5,149 bases of DNA. Origin: Peptococcaceae bacterium. Its GTDB lineage: Bacteria; Bacillota; Peptococcia; Peptococcales; Peptococcaceae. A program made the translations under genes and the position numbers. Where the stretch lies: contig JAFXJE010000066.1 of the NCBI GenBank assembly GCA_017532485.1, positions 1 to 5,149 of the forward strand, written 5' to 3'. The notes under the pieces are model-generated. The model was not told the DNA's origin and searched no databases. It saw nothing but the letters and a program-made list of their open reading frames with translations. This document shows, in pieces, positions 1 through 5,149 of this stretch. Within the stretch, counting starts at the first letter, position 1. Every line of letters begins with the position of its first letter.

Positions 1-611
1 ACCTGCGAAGCAGCACCATATTCAACCAATTTACCCTCCTGCATATATAAAGCAATATCAGCAATTCGCATAGCCTGCTTTAAAGCATGAGTTATCACAA
101 TGACTACACAGTTATTCTTGTGACAATAATCGACAATCAGTTGTTCTATTGTTAAGGTTGCTGCCACATCCATAGCTGCTGTAGGTTCATCTAAAATCAG
201 CAGTTCATACTCACCCATCAAAATTCTAGCTACAGCCATGCGAGCTGTTTCCCCACCGGAGAGACGATGCGCTTTTTCTTTTGCCAAATGTTTAAGTCCT
301 ACTGCTGCCAGCAAATTTTCTGCCTTTTGTTTTTTTTGAGCGTCTTTCTTCCCATTAATCATTACATTATCTAAAACCGATAATTGAAAAGCATAATTCT
401 TTTGCAGCATATAGCCAGTAGTTACTTTTTTATCCAGTGGGGATACTTTTCCATCAGCAGTTTCCAAGCCAGCTAAAATTCTGCCTAAGGTTGATTTACC
501 ACTACCATTAGCACCAATTACAGCATATACTTTTCCCTGTTCCAGCTCCAGACCCGAGAAATCTAAAACACATCTGCCGTCATAGGTTTTACGAAAAGCA
601 TTTATTTTCAT
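1..611 (-). CDS. tupC: Tungstate ABC transporter ATP-binding protein TupC (3' end outside window)
   Basis: This is the ATPase subunit that drives tungstate import on the cytoplasmic face of the TupB permease. The 203 codons visible carry the full ABC cassette in order: Walker A GANGSGKST (residues 33-41), Q-loop glutamine 70, signature LSGGE (117-121), Walker B LLILDE (137-142) and the switch histidine 175. The frame is still open at the window edge, so only a short C-terminal tail is missing compared with the usual 210-240 residues. The start ATG overlaps the tupB stop in an ATGA, which implies translational coupling. A Shine-Dalgarno AAAGGGGG lies 8 bp upstream, inside tupB. The residues after the signature (ETARMAVAR) differ from the common EQQR form, and the D-loop reads AAMD. 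The cassette alone could serve molybdate or sulfate; the tungstate call rests on the TupA- and TupB-like neighbours. Confidence 0.9.
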   Translation of the reverse strand, partial: MKINAFRKTYDGRCVLDFSGLELEQGKVYAVIGANGSGKSTLGRILAGLETADGKVSPLDKKVTTGYMLQKNYAFQLSVLDNVMINGKKDAQKKQKAENLLAAVGLKHLAKEKAHRLSGGETARMAVARILMGEYELLILDEPTAAMDVAATLTIEQLIVDYCHKNNCVVIVITHALKQAMRIADIALYMQEGKLVEYGAASQ

Positions 612-1294
612 CGGCTCAACCCCCTTTGCAGGAAGTAGGTGGCAACATTCAAGATTAAACTCATGGTAAGTAATATAATTCCCAACGAAACTCCCATTAC
701 AAAATTACCCATATTAGTATAATTCATAATGGCTGTTGTCATAACATTAGTTTTATAGGCAATTGCTCCACCAACCATAGAAACAGCTCCTACTTCGGCA
801 ATAGCACGAGAAAAAGCAAAAAGATAAGTAGAAACTATTTGGTATTTACATTCATTCATCACTAAATAATACTGTTTACTTCTACTTAAACCTAATCCTT
901 GGGCTGTTTCTTTGATTTGAGTAGTAATCCCCGCTAAAAATGTTTCCACATTACCAATAATTAATGGTGTAATTAAAATCACCTGGGCAATAACCATTCC
1001 CTCTACTGTATAAAGTAGACGCAAATGTCTTAATGGGCCTACCCCTGAGAAGAGCATATAGCAAATCAAGCCACAGACCACCGGTGGCAGCCCCATTAAA
1101 GTGCGATTAAGAATAATCAGTATTTTCTTCCCGTGAAAAGAAGCTGTCGCTAAAAAAACACCCGTCGGTACACCGATTAAAAGTGCAATCAATGAACTGG
1201 ACAAACTCATTCGCAAGGTAACTTCGATAATTTGCAATAATTGGTCATTCAAGGACAATATTAATTGCCACGCTTGAAGCAGGGCTGTCTTCAT
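608..1294 (-). CDS. tupB: Tungstate ABC transporter permease TupB
   Basis: This inner-membrane permease of a tungstate importer is 228 residues long, normal for TupB. Hydrophobic segments lie near residues 20-50, 55-82, 95-118, 150-178 and 195-222, fitting the five or six helices of a MetI-like (BPD_transp_1) permease. The cytoplasmic EAA loop that docks on the ATPase starts at E129 (ETAQGLGLSRSK). The following stretch, FSRAIAEVGAVSMVGG (161-176), resembles TupB and related oxyanion permeases. The ATG at 1292-1294 has an AAGGTG Shine-Dalgarno 5 bp upstream, and the gap from tupA is 14 bp. Its stop overlaps the tupC start. The general permease family is certain. Tungstate rather than molybdate specificity is inferred from the likeness to TupB and from the adjacent TupA-like binding protein. 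Confidence 0.9.
   Translation of the reverse strand: MKTALLQAWQLILSLNDQLLQIIEVTLRMSLSSSLIALLIGVPTGVFLATASFHGKKILIILNRTLMGLPPVVCGLICYMLFSGVGPLRHLRLLYTVEGMVIAQVILITPLIIGNVETFLAGITTQIKETAQGLGLSRSKQYYLVMNECKYQIVSTYLFAFSRAIAEVGAVSMVGGAIAYKTNVMTTAIMNYTNMGNFVMGVSLGIILLTMSLILNVATYFLQRGLSR
620..627 (-). promoter_or_regulatory. Ribosome binding site of tupC inside the tupB 3' end
   Basis: AAAGGGGG on the minus strand lies 8 bp before the tupC ATG and within the last codons of tupB. It supports ATG 609-611 as the start and, with the ATGA overlap, suggests coupled translation of permease and ATPase. Confidence 0.6.
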
Positions 1295-1308
1295 GTTTAC
1301 ACCTTATC

Positions 1309-2295
1309 TTATTTTTGATTTGCTTGATAAGTTAAGAAAGTAGCTTTATCAGATAAAATATAGCCACCTTGTTCACCAGCCATAGTCAAGCAAGTACCCA
1401 TACCAGCGTTGGAATATACATACCAACTGTAATCTTTTACGCTTTCAGCATCTTTAGTAATACCTAAGTCGGCAGACCACAAAGATAATTCTTTAGTATG
1501 TGTACCAGAGTTATCACCACGAGATACGAAAGTATATTTACCATCAGCAATCAATTGGAATGCATCTTTTACGCTAGGAGCAGCTTTGCAGCCTGCAGGG
1601 TCACTTTCAGGACCAACTAATACAAAGTAGTTGTACATAAAGGTTAAACGTTCAGCTTCATAACCATCTAAGACAGAAGCAAAACCATCAGCTACAAATG
1701 CTTCTTCTTGGCTCTTAGAGTGAACTAAGATTAAGTCAGCATTACCAGCTTTAGCAGCTGCAATAGCTTTACCTGTACCAGCAGAAGCTACTTCTACTGT
1801 ATAACCATATTCTTGTTCAAAAGTTGGTAATAAGTAAGCTAACAAACCACTGTCATTTACAGAAGTAGTTGTAGATAAACGAACAACTTTTGTATCTTCT
1901 GTTGCTGCAGGAATTTCAGCAGTAGAAACAGGTGCATTATCTTTCAAATAGAATAAATATTCACCGTAATCAGCTACACCATAGTCAGCAATTAAAGCTT
2001 TAGCTGCATCAGACATTAACCAGTCGATTAAAGCTTTAGCACCAACTGTATTTACAGCTACATCAGAAACAGCATTACCGTCAGCATCTACGAAAGGAGC
2101 TGCTGGATTTACAGCAATAACAGAGTAGTTATTGATCATGCTGTCATCTTGTTCATAAAGAATTACTAATTTGTCAGCAGCCTGTTCTGCTGCTTGTTGA
2201 TTACCAGCTGCTGGTTGTTCTTGGTTATTGCCACCGCAAGCAACTAAACCAAAACTTAACATTAAAATTAACATTACAGATAATAATTTTTTCAT
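1309..2295 (-). CDS. tupA: Tungstate-binding lipoprotein TupA, circularly permuted
   Basis: This is the extracytoplasmic solute-binding protein that should deliver tungstate to TupBC. A lipoprotein signal peptide with lipobox LVAC puts the lipidated cysteine at residue 20, followed by an Ala/Gln-rich tether (21-41). The domain order is then unusual. Residues 42-123 (LVILYEQD, YSVIAVNP, GAKALIDWLMSD, YGEYLFYLKD) match what is normally the C-terminal end of TupA. After a linker (about 124-136), residues 137-328 hold the normal N-terminal part: ligand loop STTTS (141-145), AGTGKA (172-177), the phosphate-loop-like SRGDNSGTH (258-266) and GYILSDKATF near the end. No block is duplicated or missing, and the frame is open throughout. 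The length, 328 residues, slightly exceeds the usual 270-290. The ATG at 2293-2295 has a GAGAGGAAG Shine-Dalgarno. Family membership is near certain. The permutation rests on the family order as I know it, without an alignment. Confidence 0.92.
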   Translation of the reverse strand: MKKLLSVMLILMLSFGLVACGGNNQEQPAAGNQQAAEQAADKLVILYEQDDSMINNYSVIAVNPAAPFVDADGNAVSDVAVNTVGAKALIDWLMSDAAKALIADYGVADYGEYLFYLKDNAPVSTAEIPAATEDTKVVRLSTTTSVNDSGLLAYLLPTFEQEYGYTVEVASAGTGKAIAAAKAGNADLILVHSKSQEEAFVADGFASVLDGYEAERLTFMYNYFVLVGPESDPAGCKAAPSVKDAFQLIADGKYTFVSRGDNSGTHTKELSLWSADLGITKDAESVKDYSWYVYSNAGMGTCLTMAGEQGGYILSDKATFLTYQANQK

Positions 2296-2335
2296 TTTTT
2301 TCTTCCTCTCAATTCATTTTTCATTTATTTCTTGC

Positions 2336-3307
2336 TTAGCCACCTATTTGGCTCATATTTTTTTGTTCATCATCTTCGGCTGCCAACTCTTCAAAATGAT
2401 GAGCTGAAGGTTTTTTAGCAATCGCTGCTTGAATTGCTTGTTTAAGCTCTTCATCTGAAGCTTCTGCTCGAAGTAATGGACGTAATTCCACCCCCTTATC
2501 ATACTGCAGACAAGTTTTCAAAAAGCCATCTGCTGTTAATCTAATACGATTGCATAAATGACAGAATTTATGGCTGACCGCACTGATAAAGCCGATTTTG
2601 CCTTTAAAGCCATCAATCATGTAATACTCTGCCGGACCATTACCTAATAATTCCGTACAAGGCTTTAATTTCCCATATTTTTCTTCTAGCAAAGCAATTG
2701 TAGCTTCCCTGCTGAAAAATTCAAAATCCTTACCTTGTCCGATAGGCATCATTTCTATAAAACGCACATGAATATCATAATCCTTAGCCAAACTAGCTAC
2801 ATCATACAACTTTTGCTCTTTCTGCATAGGGACACAATTAATTTTCACAGGCATTCGTTTGCTTTCCGCAGCTAGAACAATATTAGCTAAGACTTTGTCC
2901 AAAACATCGCGTCTAGTAATTTCTCGATACAAATCTTTATCTAAAGTATCTAAACTGATATTGATTGCATCCAAACCAGCATCAGATAATTCATGCCAAT
3001 ATTTATCAAGCTCTACCCCATTAGTCGTCAAGGTCACTTGTTCAATACCAGGTATTTCTTTAATCTGTTTGATCAGTCCTGCTACTTTCAAACGGCAAAG
3101 AGGCTCTCCACCAGTCAGCTTAATTTTCTTCATACCTAAATCAGCAAAAATCTGACATAAACGAAGAATTTCTTCAAAATTCAAAATTTGGTCATGCGAC
3201 AACAGTTCTATCCCCTGCTCAGGCATACAATAAACGCAGCGCAGATTACATCTATCTGTTAAAGAAATACGCACATAATCAATATTTCGACCGTAATCAT
3301 CAAGCAT
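2336..3307 (-). CDS. moaA: GTP 3',8-cyclase MoaA (radical SAM)
   Basis: MoaA is the radical SAM enzyme that converts GTP to 3',8-cyclo-7,8-dihydro-GTP, the first step of molybdenum/tungsten cofactor synthesis, in the cytoplasm. The N-terminal cluster motif CxxxCxxC is present (C20, C24, C27), followed by GGEP (66-69) and TTNG (94-97). The C-terminal substrate-binding cluster has C249, C252 and C266 in the usual Cx2Cx13C spacing. The arginines in CNRIRLTADG (R254, R256) match those that contact GTP. The protein ends in the Gly-Gly tail needed for activity (322-323), so the enzyme looks complete at 323 residues. The start lies 2 bp after the moaC stop, with a GGAGGT Shine-Dalgarno inside moaC. 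MoaC, the next enzyme in the pathway, is encoded directly upstream. A 40-bp gap without a terminator leads into tupA. Confidence 0.97.
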   Translation of the reverse strand: MLDDYGRNIDYVRISLTDRCNLRCVYCMPEQGIELLSHDQILNFEEILRLCQIFADLGMKKIKLTGGEPLCRLKVAGLIKQIKEIPGIEQVTLTTNGVELDKYWHELSDAGLDAINISLDTLDKDLYREITRRDVLDKVLANIVLAAESKRMPVKINCVPMQKEQKLYDVASLAKDYDIHVRFIEMMPIGQGKDFEFFSREATIALLEEKYGKLKPCTELLGNGPAEYYMIDGFKGKIGFISAVSHKFCHLCNRIRLTADGFLKTCLQYDKGVELRPLLRAEASDEELKQAIQAAIAKKPSAHHFEELAAEDDEQKNMSQIGG

Positions 3308-3309
3308 TG

Positions 3310-3798
3310 CTACTTACCTCCAAATACGAAATCACCGCTTTTGCCGCCACTTTTAGTAACCAAATGCACATCAGAAATAACCATTTCCTTGCTGACAGCT
3401 TTACACATATCATAGATAGTCAACAAAGCCACAGTTGCCCCTGTCAAAGCTTCCATCTCTACGCCTGTTTTTCCTTCACAACCCACAGTACAATAAACAC
3501 GAATTGTATTTTCTGTAAGTTCAAAATCGACAGCCGATTTAGTAATCAGCAAAGTATGGCACATCGGAATTAATGATGAAGTCTGCTTTACTGCCATAAT
3601 CCCAGCTACGCGAGCTACGCCCAGTACATCACCTTTTTTCATAGTTTTATCTTTGATAGCAGTCATTATTTCTTCATTAACTAAAATTTCCCCTGTTGCC
3701 ACTGCAACCCTAGAAGTAATCTCTTTACTGGAAACATCAACCATAATCGCATTTCCAGATTCATCAAAATGGGTAAAATTATTTTCCATCTCAATCAT
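3310..3798 (-). CDS. moaC: Cyclic pyranopterin monophosphate synthase MoaC
   Basis: MoaC turns the MoaA product into cyclic pyranopterin monophosphate. Family motifs are present in order: THFDESG (9-15), MVDVS (19-23), KKGDVLGVARVAGIMA (54-69), the CH pair C80-H81, GKTGVEMEAL (109-118), YDMCKA (129-134) and KSGGKSGDF (149-157). D130 and K133 correspond to the catalytic Asp-Lys pair of E. coli MoaC (D128, K131). At 162 residues the length is normal. The usual CHP reads CHT here, a mild deviation. The start is uncertain. ATG 3796-3798 has no clear Shine-Dalgarno. ATG 3787-3789, three codons inside, fits the family N-terminus better and has a weak GGAT at about 9 bp. It is the first gene of the apparent moaCA-tupABC operon, with a promoter about 50 bp upstream. 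Confidence 0.96.
   Translation of the reverse strand: MIEMENNFTHFDESGNAIMVDVSSKEITSRVAVATGEILVNEEIMTAIKDKTMKKGDVLGVARVAGIMAVKQTSSLIPMCHTLLITKSAVDFELTENTIRVYCTVGCEGKTGVEMEALTGATVALLTIYDMCKAVSKEMVISDVHLVTKSGGKSGDFVFGGK
3316..3321 (-). promoter_or_regulatory. Ribosome binding site of moaA inside the moaC 3' end
   Basis: A perfect GGAGGT on the minus strand covers the Gly-Gly codons near the end of moaC and sits 8 bp before the moaA ATG (3305-3307). It fixes the moaA start and shows how tightly the two genes are packed. Confidence 0.75.
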
Positions 3799-3816
3799 CC
3801 AATCTTTTTTATCATC

Positions 3817-3834
3817 TTACACTATTTTACACTA
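3817..3834 (-). repeat. Two tandem 8-bp direct repeats in the moaC leader
   Basis: TAGTGTAA (minus strand) occurs at 3827-3834 and again at 3817-3824, separated by AA, giving an exact 10-bp period. They lie about 10-25 bp downstream of the predicted transcription start and upstream of the moaC start codon. One-helical-turn spacing in this position suits a repressor operator, but nothing in the window identifies a regulator. In AT-rich DNA, chance is possible. Confidence 0.5.
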
Positions 3835-3849
3835 ACAACTATTAAGCTA

Positions 3850-3878
3850 AATATAATATACTACTCAACAGATGTCAA
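3850..3878 (-). promoter_or_regulatory. SigA-type promoter of the moaCA-tupABC operon
   Basis: On the minus strand a perfect -35 box TTGACA (3873-3878) is followed by a 17-bp spacer and a -10 box TATATT (3850-3855). Transcription would start near 3843, leaving a leader of about 45 nt before moaC. That leader is too short for a molybdenum-cofactor riboswitch, so control would have to act through DNA-binding proteins or elsewhere. Confidence 0.75.
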
Positions 3879-3899
3879 ATGCTCGTCTCAACCATTTTA

Positions 3900-3920
3900 T
3901 GTATCTTACCGAAAGATACA
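3900..3920. repeat. Perfect inverted repeat upstream of the moaC promoter
   Basis: TGTATCTT (3900-3907) and AAGATACA (3913-3920) form an 8-bp perfect inverted repeat around a 5-bp centre (ACCGA). It lies 22 bp upstream of the moaC -35 box and 10 bp beyond the terminator of the VOC gene. It could be a regulator site centred near -67, or a weak second hairpin behind the terminator. It has no run of T on either side to act as a terminator by itself. Confidence 0.5.
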
Positions 3921-3930
3921 AGCAGCATAC

Positions 3931-3957
3931 AAAAAGGCTGGAAACTTTCCCAGCCTT
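3931..3957 (-). terminator. Rho-independent terminator of the VOC gene
   Basis: On the minus strand an 8-bp perfect stem, AAGGCTGG with CCAGCCTT (arms 3950-3957 and 3934-3941), closes an 8-nt loop and runs into a short T tract (3931-3935). It begins 8 bp after the VOC stop codon, so it should end that transcript before the moaC promoter. Confidence 0.85.
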
Positions 3958-3964
3958 CATTTAT

Positions 3965-4861
3965 TTATCGCAAAATAATTCTGCCGTTTTGCATATCACC
4001 AACTAAAATATAATCTTCGCCTTTTTCATTAATCGTACCACCAGCAGCCACTACTTTTTTCGCAGCCACCTCTTTATCATCGCAAGCAAAACCAATACAG
4101 TTTATGCCTAATTCATTTTCCGCGCAAGCAAAATCTCTACCAGGAATAGAATAAGTAAAGATTTCCAAAGTAGGATAATCTTTGGCAAACCCCGGCAGTA
4201 AAACATGCTGACCTACTACATGAACCCCTGCTACACCGATAACTTTTTCTTTATAACCACCTTGATGATCTTTTTGGCTGCCCACATTTACACAGTCAAA
4301 TGCTTCACGATAAAATCCGCAAAGTTTTTCCCAATCAGGACAAATAATATTTACATGAATAAACTTAACTGCGCCTGTTGCATTATCATTATTGCGCCAA
4401 TTTTTTTCAGGTTTCAAGCCTAATAAGCAGCTAGCTGTATTAGCGATTTCTCCAAATGTTTTTTGGCTAGGGAATGGAATGTGGAACTCCACCACATTAC
4501 CCTCAGGGTCTTTGCAATAAACACATGGATGAATTTCAGGCTTGCCCATAGTAGAATGAATACTGCCGCCATGTTTTAATAAGTTTTTGACTGCTGCTTT
4601 CACATCATTAGTTTCATAACAAGTATGTGCAAAGCCAACATCATTAATTTTAGCTATATTGCCTTTGACAGCAGGCACAAAGCCGAAAACAGGAGCATCT
4701 TCCACAGCAAAACCGGGAGCTTTTAAACAAATCCCTTCTTTGCCACCAAGCCAGCTATTATCTTCACAATAAACAAAGCCCAAGGCTTTAGCATAAAAAT
4801 CTGCCAAGGCTTTATAATCTTTAGCACCTATTTGCACATAGGAAAATTTTGTCTTTTCCAT
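3965..4861 (-). CDS. Two-domain VOC (glyoxalase/bleomycin resistance/dioxygenase) family protein
   Basis: This predicted cytoplasmic protein of 298 residues has two vicinal-oxygen-chelate domains, about residues 5-130 and 165-298, joined by a linker rich in polar residues. Domain 1 starts YVQIGAKDYKALADFYAKALG and contains VGFAHT (75-80) and the typical DPEGNVVEFH (118-127). Possible metal ligands are Q10, H79 and E125. Domain 2 repeats the pattern with FIHVNI (167-172), GFYREAFD (182-189) and TLEIFTY (231-237), giving H169 and E233. Its last part (GFACDD, then GDMQNGRIIL) lacks the His and Glu expected in the second half. The substrate cannot be read from the sequence: isomerases, epimerases, dioxygenases and resistance proteins all share this fold. 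The ATG at 4859-4861 follows a GAGGTGG Shine-Dalgarno. The gene is monocistronic, with its own promoter and terminator. Confidence 0.9.
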   Translation of the reverse strand: MEKTKFSYVQIGAKDYKALADFYAKALGFVYCEDNSWLGGKEGICLKAPGFAVEDAPVFGFVPAVKGNIAKINDVGFAHTCYETNDVKAAVKNLLKHGGSIHSTMGKPEIHPCVYCKDPEGNVVEFHIPFPSQKTFGEIANTASCLLGLKPEKNWRNNDNATGAVKFIHVNIICPDWEKLCGFYREAFDCVNVGSQKDHQGGYKEKVIGVAGVHVVGQHVLLPGFAKDYPTLEIFTYSIPGRDFACAENELGINCIGFACDDKEVAAKKVVAAGGTINEKGEDYILVGDMQNGRIILR

Positions 4862-4892
4862 AGTCCCACCTCATTAATAATTATCTGCTTCA

Positions 4893-4921
4893 ATTTTAGC
4901 AAAGGGCAATTACACCGTCAA
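4893..4921 (-). promoter_or_regulatory. SigA-type promoter of the VOC gene
   Basis: On the minus strand, -35 TTGACG (4916-4921), a 17-bp spacer and -10 TAAAAT (4893-4898) give a near-consensus promoter. Transcription would begin near 4886, about 25 nt before the ATG, with the GAGGTGG Shine-Dalgarno in between. Confidence 0.75.
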
Positions 4922-4980
4922 TCAAGCTGACTATACCGTTTTTCTAATGCAAATAATAGGTAAATAGCTATAGAGTACAG

Positions 4981-5012
4981 AAAAAGGCAGCCCTTTTTGG
5001 CTGCCTTTCTTT
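4981..5012 (-). terminator. Rho-independent terminator after the chemotaxis receptor gene
   Basis: A 10-bp perfect GC-rich stem, AAAGGCAGCC (4983-4992) with GGCTGCCTTT (4999-5008), closes a 6-nt loop. On the minus strand it is followed by T residues (4981-4985), and it starts just after the chemotaxis gene stop. The plus-strand side is also T-rich, so it may work in both directions. Confidence 0.88.
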
Positions 5013-5014
5013 TA

Positions 5015-5149
5015 TTATCTTGTGTGGCTTAAATTTTGCAGCATATGTGCTTGACGAGCCAATTCGCGAATAGATTCTGTACTTTCTTCCGCCGTAGCCG
5101 CTGTTGCTTGCACAACCGTATGCACTACATCAACATCCCCTGCTATCTC
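5015..5149 (-). CDS. Methyl-accepting chemotaxis protein, C-terminal fragment (5' part outside window)
   Basis: Only the last 44 codons and the TAA stop (5015-5017) are in the window. The peptide contains VVQATAATAEESTESIREL, which matches the end of the cytoplasmic signalling coiled coil of methyl-accepting chemotaxis proteins, including the AATAEES adaptation region where Glu/Gln residues are methylated. It ends with a short tail, LARQAHMLQNLSHTR, without a C-terminal pentapeptide tether for CheR/CheB. The receptor would signal to CheA/CheW. Its sensor domain and ligand cannot be seen. It is separated from the VOC gene by a strong terminator and is probably unrelated to it in function. Confidence 0.85.
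   Translation of the reverse strand, partial: EIAGDVDVVHTVVQATAATAEESTESIRELARQAHMLQNLSHTR

Noticed and set aside
1309..2295. TupA as a frameshifted, truncated or fused pseudogene
   Set aside because: The frame is open from a good Shine-Dalgarno and signal peptide to the stop, every family block is present once, and the flanking genes keep normal spacing.
2296..2335. A separate promoter or riboswitch for tupA between moaA and tupA
   Set aside because: The gap is 40 bp and holds only an AT-rich stretch and the Shine-Dalgarno; I found no convincing -35/-10 pair at the end of moaA.
2859..3155. Plus-strand open frame of 98 codons
   Set aside because: It lies wholly inside moaA on the opposite strand, with no recognisable protein features.
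3307..3573. Plus-strand open frame of 88 codons
   Set aside because: It is antisense to moaC, has no plausible Shine-Dalgarno context and resembles no family.
3799..3964. A molybdenum-cofactor (MOCO) riboswitch in front of moaC
   Set aside because: The predicted leader is only about 45 nt and holds no multi-stem structure; the hairpins further upstream lie outside the transcript.
3653..3978. Plus-strand open frames of 60 and 69 codons across the moaC start and upstream region
   Set aside because: They overlap the moaC coding start, its promoter and the VOC terminator, and their predicted peptides look like translated AT-rich noise.
4205..4423. Plus-strand open frame of 72 codons
   Set aside because: It is antisense to the VOC gene, and its hydrophobic, Ile/Cys-rich peptide is what the complement of that gene would give.
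1..5149. tRNA or rRNA genes, CRISPR arrays, insertion sequences
   Set aside because: No cloverleaf, repeat-spacer array, transposase or long terminal inverted repeat was seen; genes and short regulatory gaps account for the whole window.

Overview
The window is low-GC DNA with close-packed genes, strong Shine-Dalgarno sites and SigA-type promoters. This suggests an anaerobic Firmicute; a Negativicutes-like lineage is a weak guess from gene content. A chemotaxis receptor implies motility. A tungstate importer next to pterin-cofactor genes implies use of molybdo- or tungstoenzymes. All seven recognisable genes lie on the minus strand, so the window reads biologically from right to left.

Right edge (5149 to 4981): the last 44 codons of a methyl-accepting chemotaxis protein, closed by a strong hairpin terminator. 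Middle right (4921 to 3931): a stand-alone gene for a two-domain VOC (glyoxalase/dioxygenase superfamily) protein with its own promoter, Shine-Dalgarno and terminator.

Left two thirds (3878 to 1): one apparent operon, moaC-moaA-tupA-tupB-tupC. A consensus promoter stands in front of moaC. The gaps or overlaps along it are 2 bp, 40 bp, 14 bp and a 4-bp ATGA overlap, with no terminator between genes. MoaA and MoaC convert GTP to cyclic pyranopterin monophosphate, the first dedicated intermediate of molybdenum/tungsten cofactor. TupABC imports tungstate. The unit therefore couples pterin synthesis to oxyanion uptake. It runs off the left edge inside tupC, and later cofactor genes could follow.

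The most unusual item is tupA. It has an intact lipoprotein signal peptide and a single open frame. However, the segment that normally ends a TupA protein comes first (about residues 42-123), and the segment that normally begins it, with the STTTS ligand loop, follows (about residues 137-328). Each part is present once. It reads as a natural circular permutation of the tungstate-binding protein. Smaller points are two 8-bp tandem repeats spaced exactly 10 bp just downstream of the predicted moaC start point, a perfect inverted repeat upstream of that promoter, and a VOC protein whose second domain seems to lack half its metal-site positions.

No stretch over 300 bp lacks a gene. The two larger intergenic regions (3799-3964 and 4862-5014) hold the promoters, terminators and repeats listed.
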